Shown here piece by piece: positions 58,859 to 64,000 of a DNA stretch of 64,000 bases. The DNA comes from Brugia malayi (Eukaryota; Nematoda; Chromadorea; Rhabditida; Onchocercidae). A model generated the notes under the pieces. That model was not told where the DNA came from. It did not search any database and saw only the letters and a list, made by a program, of their open reading frames with translations. Each line of letters starts with the position of its first letter. Position 1 is the stretch's first letter. The stretch is from assembly GCF_000002995.4 (NCBI RefSeq), contig NW_025062284.1:62001-126000 (forward strand). The letters run 5' to 3'. Position numbers and translations under genes: made by a program.

Positions 58859-61800
58859 TCTCACTTTTACTTCATCTTTCCCATTTACTTCATTTTTTTT
58901 CTCTGATAGGCAAACTTTTTTTAATTTCAATTTAATCAATAAGAATTGATTGTTCGCAATTTCGACTAAAAGAGTTTTGAAATTGGTCATTTAATCCAGT
59001 TCAAACGATGCGGTTCTGTTTATTAGCTTTACAAATTAAATTTTTAGACGATGCTATGAATATAACAGAGAAGAATAACTGTTTTCTACCTGAAATTAAA
59101 CAAACTGAAAGAAAATTGCATTTCCAATTTTGTTATTTTGATATTACTTCTGCAAATTGATGGATTGTTTTTGTATCTGTAATAATTACTTTCGAGATTT
59201 GGCTGAGTTTAATTATCTCAGACATTTTTCACTTTGGCCCAGCTAGACTCAAATAACTCATATTCTATATTCTAGGGTAAATATTCAGGGTAAGTTCTTT
59301 TAAGAGAGAAGTAGAGAAGGAAATAAATATCAATGATTAATGACATTATCAAAAAAAACATTTACATTTGCTCAAATTCACTTTTAATAAATATTCATGA
59401 ATAGTCAGAAAGCTATCTTTTGGCTTCAATATAAAGTGATTCATTTAATTAAAACAAAGTTGAAATACCGATATGCTACTTTATATCTGTATTTTCTGAA
59501 TGAATGTCCGACTATTCAACTGGTCATCCTTCCTTTGAATTTGAAATAAGTGCTTTCTGCTAGTCCTACCTTGATGTCAACCAAATGTCAACCAACCGAA
59601 TGGTTATTACTTCTCATTTTGCTTGCTTTGCTGTCAACTGAAACTAAAAGTTATCGAGAAAAAAAACAAAATGTATCGAAAAGTACTTCTAGTGGTCCAA
59701 TAAAACTTTCTGTTCCTTTTTTTCAGAAACAACCGCTGCGGTACGGAACCACTTGCAATTCACATTGATTTATTAATTATCTTCCGTACAGCATATTTAA
59801 TTATGCGACAGTTACAACTTCTGAACAGTGTCAAAACTTTAGTCATTGATAGTAAAACAAAGAATGTAGCAATAGTCACAGGTGACAAACACCGCGGTAG
59901 ATCGACCGAGTGCTGAACTTTTGACCTTCTGCATGTCAGTAAACTTTCACCTTACCATGGTATAGCATACGGTATCGATTGGTGCCTTAAGTTCTAATTG
60001 ATTTATGCAATTCTTTCTTACTTTTTCTGATTGTACACTTTACGGTTGCAACATAGTTAACTTTTCAATCTAATTTTATGATTACTTAATTGTAAGAGGG
60101 AATGGTACTACTTAGATTACTTAAAGTATGAGTATGTGTGTGTGTGTGTATGTGTGTATGTGTCCATACAAGTGTCACATATGATGGCATTCCTTCAGCT
60201 GGGATTTTCTTCCACGTTCTTTCCTTATGCTAAACGTAAATTGGAAAAGGTAGCAGACGCATATACGTGAATTAGTGGAAATGCATTAACCCGGAAATAA
60301 ATTTACCAATGGATGCAATTATTTCGATTAAAACCATATAATATAAAGTTCCTGTCAGAGAAGCGATTACGGTATAATCCGAAAATTAGCCTCGCTATCC
60401 TCTCTCCATCATGAAGTTTCACGGTCGATGACACTACCAGAATGCCGTAAAATCCATTTGACTAAGTCTCAGAATGATAATAAATAATTGGTCACAGTGT
60501 GTGATTGATCAGTGATGGATGCAAATGAAGATATAAAAGAGTCTTTTTGGTTAATGGGAGAAAATTGCCCGTTGACTTCAGAACAAAAAATAATAATTTT
60601 TAATAAGTGACACTTAAAGTCTTTTCCAACCACTTTCAGTGCATTTTTAAGGTGGCACACAACTAAATGCTTATCAAACTGCGCCAAACTATTTTTCAGC
60701 TATATCATTTGTCACCTTAGAAGATGATTGATATGTGACATTAAATCAAACTTTGATGTACTTGCCCACTATCACGGGAATTTCTTTTGAATAAGACAAT
60801 TACCAAGTAAAGTCCCTTGAAATTTCTTAAATAAAACTTTTCATTCTTTTTTTTTTTTTTTTTTTTGCTAAAACGAAAGCAATCAAATAATTAGACATAT
60901 TTCTACTGCGATGATTGAATAGATGAAATTACCACACATACATTAAAAATTTTTAAAGGATTGTCGGTTTTTTCTTTGAAGAATATGGGGAAGTTACAAA
61001 GGTAAGAGATGTCCAGTGCTGCCCTAAGGAGTGGGCAATCTATGCATTAAAATGTGACCATGAAAAAAGAAAGGGTAAATTTGAAGATGAGAAAGCAAGT
61101 AATTGCTGCAGAAGAGATCAAAAAATGGCGACCATTATAATATTAAAAATGCTTTTGCAACTAATTACCTACAAAATTAACTTTCTAATTTTAATTTTAT
61201 AATTTAATTTTATCATATTTCACTCTCTTTCAATTGTTGCATCTGTTTTCAAAGCATTAAATTTTTTGTAAATTTTTGTAAAAAATAAGAAATTTGTAAA
61301 TCCTTTCAGCTAAAGTTTAATCCTATGCCTAAGACTTAATTTACTAGGTCAGATTGAGTTCATTAATTACTTCGACAGGTAAACTACCATCGGTATATGT
61401 AAGAACGACACCAAGTGATAAGTGCATTCATAATTAAAATAATTCAAAAAAGTAATACAGTACTGTTCTTTGCTAAATTACCTGCAATTTCTGCATGAGT
61501 TATAACCAAGTTCGGAAAATCAAAATTATATGCCAAATTTTGCTTCCAGAATGATTCCATTCAGCAAAAAAAATGAAATTGTTCTTTCCGAAACATATGG
61601 GAACGGTACTACAATAAGATTTATTACAATAAAAGTGCTCTTTTTTCCAAACGTTTTATGACCTGAAGTGGATACCGTAACGTTATGCAAGAACCATTTC
61701 AAATGAAAAAACGTTTTGACGAGAAATATTGTTTCGTATGGGTGACGCAACTAGAAGAGAAGCGTAAGTTGGGGACAGAACGTCACTTCAAGGAGCATTC

Positions 61801-64000
61801 CGTTGAAGCGGTGCTTGAAAAGGAAAATGAAGAAAGGGTGGAAGAGAGAGAGAGAGAGAGAGGGAGAGGGAGAGAAACGAAGAAAAAGAGTGATCTCTCT
61901 GCCTCGCAATAATAATGAACAATCAAAATAAATCGAGAACTTCCATTATTCTACGGTTAAGAGTATTCCGTTTATTACCTTTATTGCTTATTGTTTAATA
62001 AAGTAATTAATACAAATACTATTCTTCCATTCCATTTTGTCACTTTCTTCTTCTTTCTTACTAATTTGCGGCAGTCTTTAAACGTAAGAGATGACATCCA
62101 GGTGTGCATCGTTTAATTACCTGTCATTTGCTTTTCCGCCCGCTGACAGTAGCACTTATGATTATTACTAAAATACTACCTCACTTCGTGTCATACACTG
62201 TCCCTCTACCTCCTAGGGTCATCATCATCTCAAATGCTTCCTTCCGAGAGTTCCGAGAGATGTCCACTTCCCTAATTTATTCGGTGGCAATGTATAGATG
62301 ACTTTCTCGAGTATCAGTGACTTTCTCGAGTATCAGTGTGGATAAGAATAAATAAAGAGCAAATAAACAAAATCAAATATTAATGAAAAATTCTTTTTTA
62401 ATGCTTCGTTCGTGTATTTGAATTGTTGGAAATAGACTCTGCTTACTGCCCCAGATATAAAGGATTGGGCGAATTTCATCTCCAGCCGACCAATAATCAC
62501 TAATGTATCAAAAACACATACCGCTTAATAAAGTGCATTTTGCGCCTCGCTGCAGATAAGATAAAGAAATATAAGTTTTGTTTTACCATTTAAAAGAAGA
62601 CAACACAAAAAAGCTGCATTTTTCCAATTTTTTGTCAATATATCGCTATATGTTAGCTTTTGCCCTGACAACAAGAAAGTGTGACATTTCTAGGAGTACT
62701 TTAACTGAAAGTAATTTTTATGATTAAATAAAGTATGGAATCAAATACTGACAGAAGCGTACAAATATGTGTCTCGAAAGGAGGTGCTAATAGCTTATAG
62801 CTTATAAAGCTGCTATTTAGGGTACGAAGATATTGCGTTAACATTTAACGACGAGAGTTCAACGAGGCGCCACCTCGACGACGATCATCTATCCGAGCGC
62901 AGAAGGGCAGTTGATAGTGTGATTGCTTCATTGGTTCATGTTTCAACAACCTGACTCATTCATTCTACTACAACAACTACACCTCTCACCTGTCATTTGA
63001 GACAGACACGCCATCCTGCAGCATTACACACACACACACACACACATAAACACTTGTGGACGACCATATTTTTCAACCATTTATTTAATGCTCCAATGAA
63101 ATCGAATTCCTTCCTACTTGACATCAGACTCTGACTCAATACCTTAGATTTGCAATCTCAGACTTCAAAGTAATACGTCGAGATTTGTCGTAGGTCACAG
63201 GACAGAGCTGTCTCTTACATCTGATAAGTCTACAGTAATGTGTGTCACATCATTCTGTGATAAAGTGATTGCAGTTAATTATTCCTTTTACTAGTAACTA
63301 TCTATCATCAAAAAGACAATTTGCTATTCTGTTCATTTCCAATTTAACTCTTTCTCTGTATTTGGCATAACGAATCAAAGTGCAAAATAATTGATTATCT
63401 TTTGATCTGATCACTTCTCGATACTACTGGAAGAAATTAGCTGTGATAAATTTCTTAATTTTGGGAGTATAAAAAAAATTTATTTATGAATGAATGAAAA
63501 GGATTTTAACTTTTTTCTTATATCCCTGCAAGCATTAGGAAGATTTTATCCTTAACAGACTTACAGATTTGCTACTTATCGGTTTATTTGCCTGCATTAT
63601 TATCCTTTTTTTAAATTTTTTTTATCAAGAATTTGTTGATGAAAAACTACTGGTGCAAACTACCCTCCTTTCTAATTGTCACCTTATGTCACCCTCTCAT
63701 TTACTTGGGTCTTTTTTGGCTCTCTCTTATCACAGCAGTTTTTCACGCAAAAGTCGAATAGTGGAAAGTTATCTGTTTACCCGTATCTTTATTATTTCCC
63801 GCTATTTCACAGATTTCTTTCTTTGCTGGCAAGCAATGAGTATTGCTAATTAGAAAACGTTTCCCTCTAATGAAATTCATTTTATATGAGAAATTTAAAA
63901 TCAATATTCCACGTGAATGTTCTGCTTATGTCAAAATAAAAATAGTAATAATAATTACTACAAGGATAATTAATGCATTAGATTCATAAATGCACTTAAT
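58859..64000. other. Gap: gene-poor stretch with microsatellites
   Basis: No recognised gene. Simple repeats: (GT)n 60133-60160, poly-T 60847-60866, (GA)n 61839-61874, (CA)n 63025-63047. GACTTTCTCGAGTATCAGT occurs twice in tandem at about 62300-62338. Open frames such as 59550-59768 and 63569-63853 lack domains or splice support. Confidence 0.4.

Noticed and set aside
58494..58949. Three overlapping plus-strand ORFs of 97-151 codons
   Set aside because: They are produced by the 31-bp minisatellite, with the same peptides cycling through all frames.
59880..59950. Possible tRNA-like fold around a GGTAGATCGACCGAGTGC stretch
   Set aside because: I could not form a cloverleaf with a T-loop and matching acceptor stem.
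61685..61912. 75-codon ORF with a charged E/R-rich end
   Set aside because: The charged tail is the (GA)n tract; the rest has no homology or splice support.

Overview
The window looks like nuclear DNA of a filarial nematode (family Onchocercidae). It is AT-rich, with short phase-consistent introns bounded by nematode-type TTTCAG acceptors, a nematode-type 7TM receptor gene, TTAGGC telomere-like motifs, and many decayed pieces of Rickettsiales/Wolbachia genes. These pieces carry stops, frameshifts and small tandem duplications, and they are mixed with satellite DNA and host genes. I read them as nuclear Wolbachia transfers (nuwts), not as a live bacterial genome. All names rest on recognising translated motifs by eye; no search was run.

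Region by region. (1) 1-10.7 kb is almost all Wolbachia-like debris: a possible dicarboxylate symporter, sucB, an ankyrin-repeat gene, the adjacent pair rsmH-ftsL on the minus strand, and a longer unidentified minus-strand protein. (2) 10.4-16.4 kb is a large inverted repeat: two arms of about 2.38 kb, nearly identical, around a 1.26-kb spacer. It is built mostly from a ~330-bp AT-rich satellite, but its outer ends carry a duplicated piece of the unidentified nuwt and its arms carry TTAGGC-like motifs. (3) 16.4-21.8 kb holds more satellite, a 514-bp MITE-like element with 10-bp terminal inverted repeats and a 5-bp target duplication, and further nuwts (gyrB, ftsY, radA). (4) 21.8-33.4 kb holds two tandem minus-strand copies of a C2H2 zinc-finger gene. 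Each has a secretory-looking, acidic first exon, one (copy 1) or three (copy 2) copies of a second exon, and three interchangeable terminal exons of exactly 272 nt that encode three fingers each. A Wolbachia RNase J fragment lies between two of the terminal exons of copy 1. (5) 33.4-41 kb holds a BEL/Pao protease remnant and an ~850-bp array of a 22-bp minisatellite, and is otherwise gene-poor. (6) 41.0-43.3 kb is a five-exon 7TM receptor gene. (7) 45.8 kb holds a diverged plus-strand relative of the zinc-finger gene's N-terminal module. (8) 48.3 kb is a 33-bp x 11 minisatellite. (9) 52.3-55.1 kb is an extracellular leucine-rich-repeat gene with a probable GPI-anchor tail. (10) The rest, to 64 kb, is mostly non-coding with small tandem repeats and one candidate minus-strand exon.

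The most interesting element is the zinc-finger locus. Every intron boundary I could place in it is phase 1, so exon 2 and the finger exons are modules that can be duplicated or exchanged without breaking the frame. Copy 2 has exon 2 three times in frame, and all six finger exons keep the same length while varying at the residues expected to contact nucleic acid. This suggests one N-terminus joined to a choice of C-terminal finger sets, similar in layout to the Drosophila lola locus, but apparently starting with a signal peptide.
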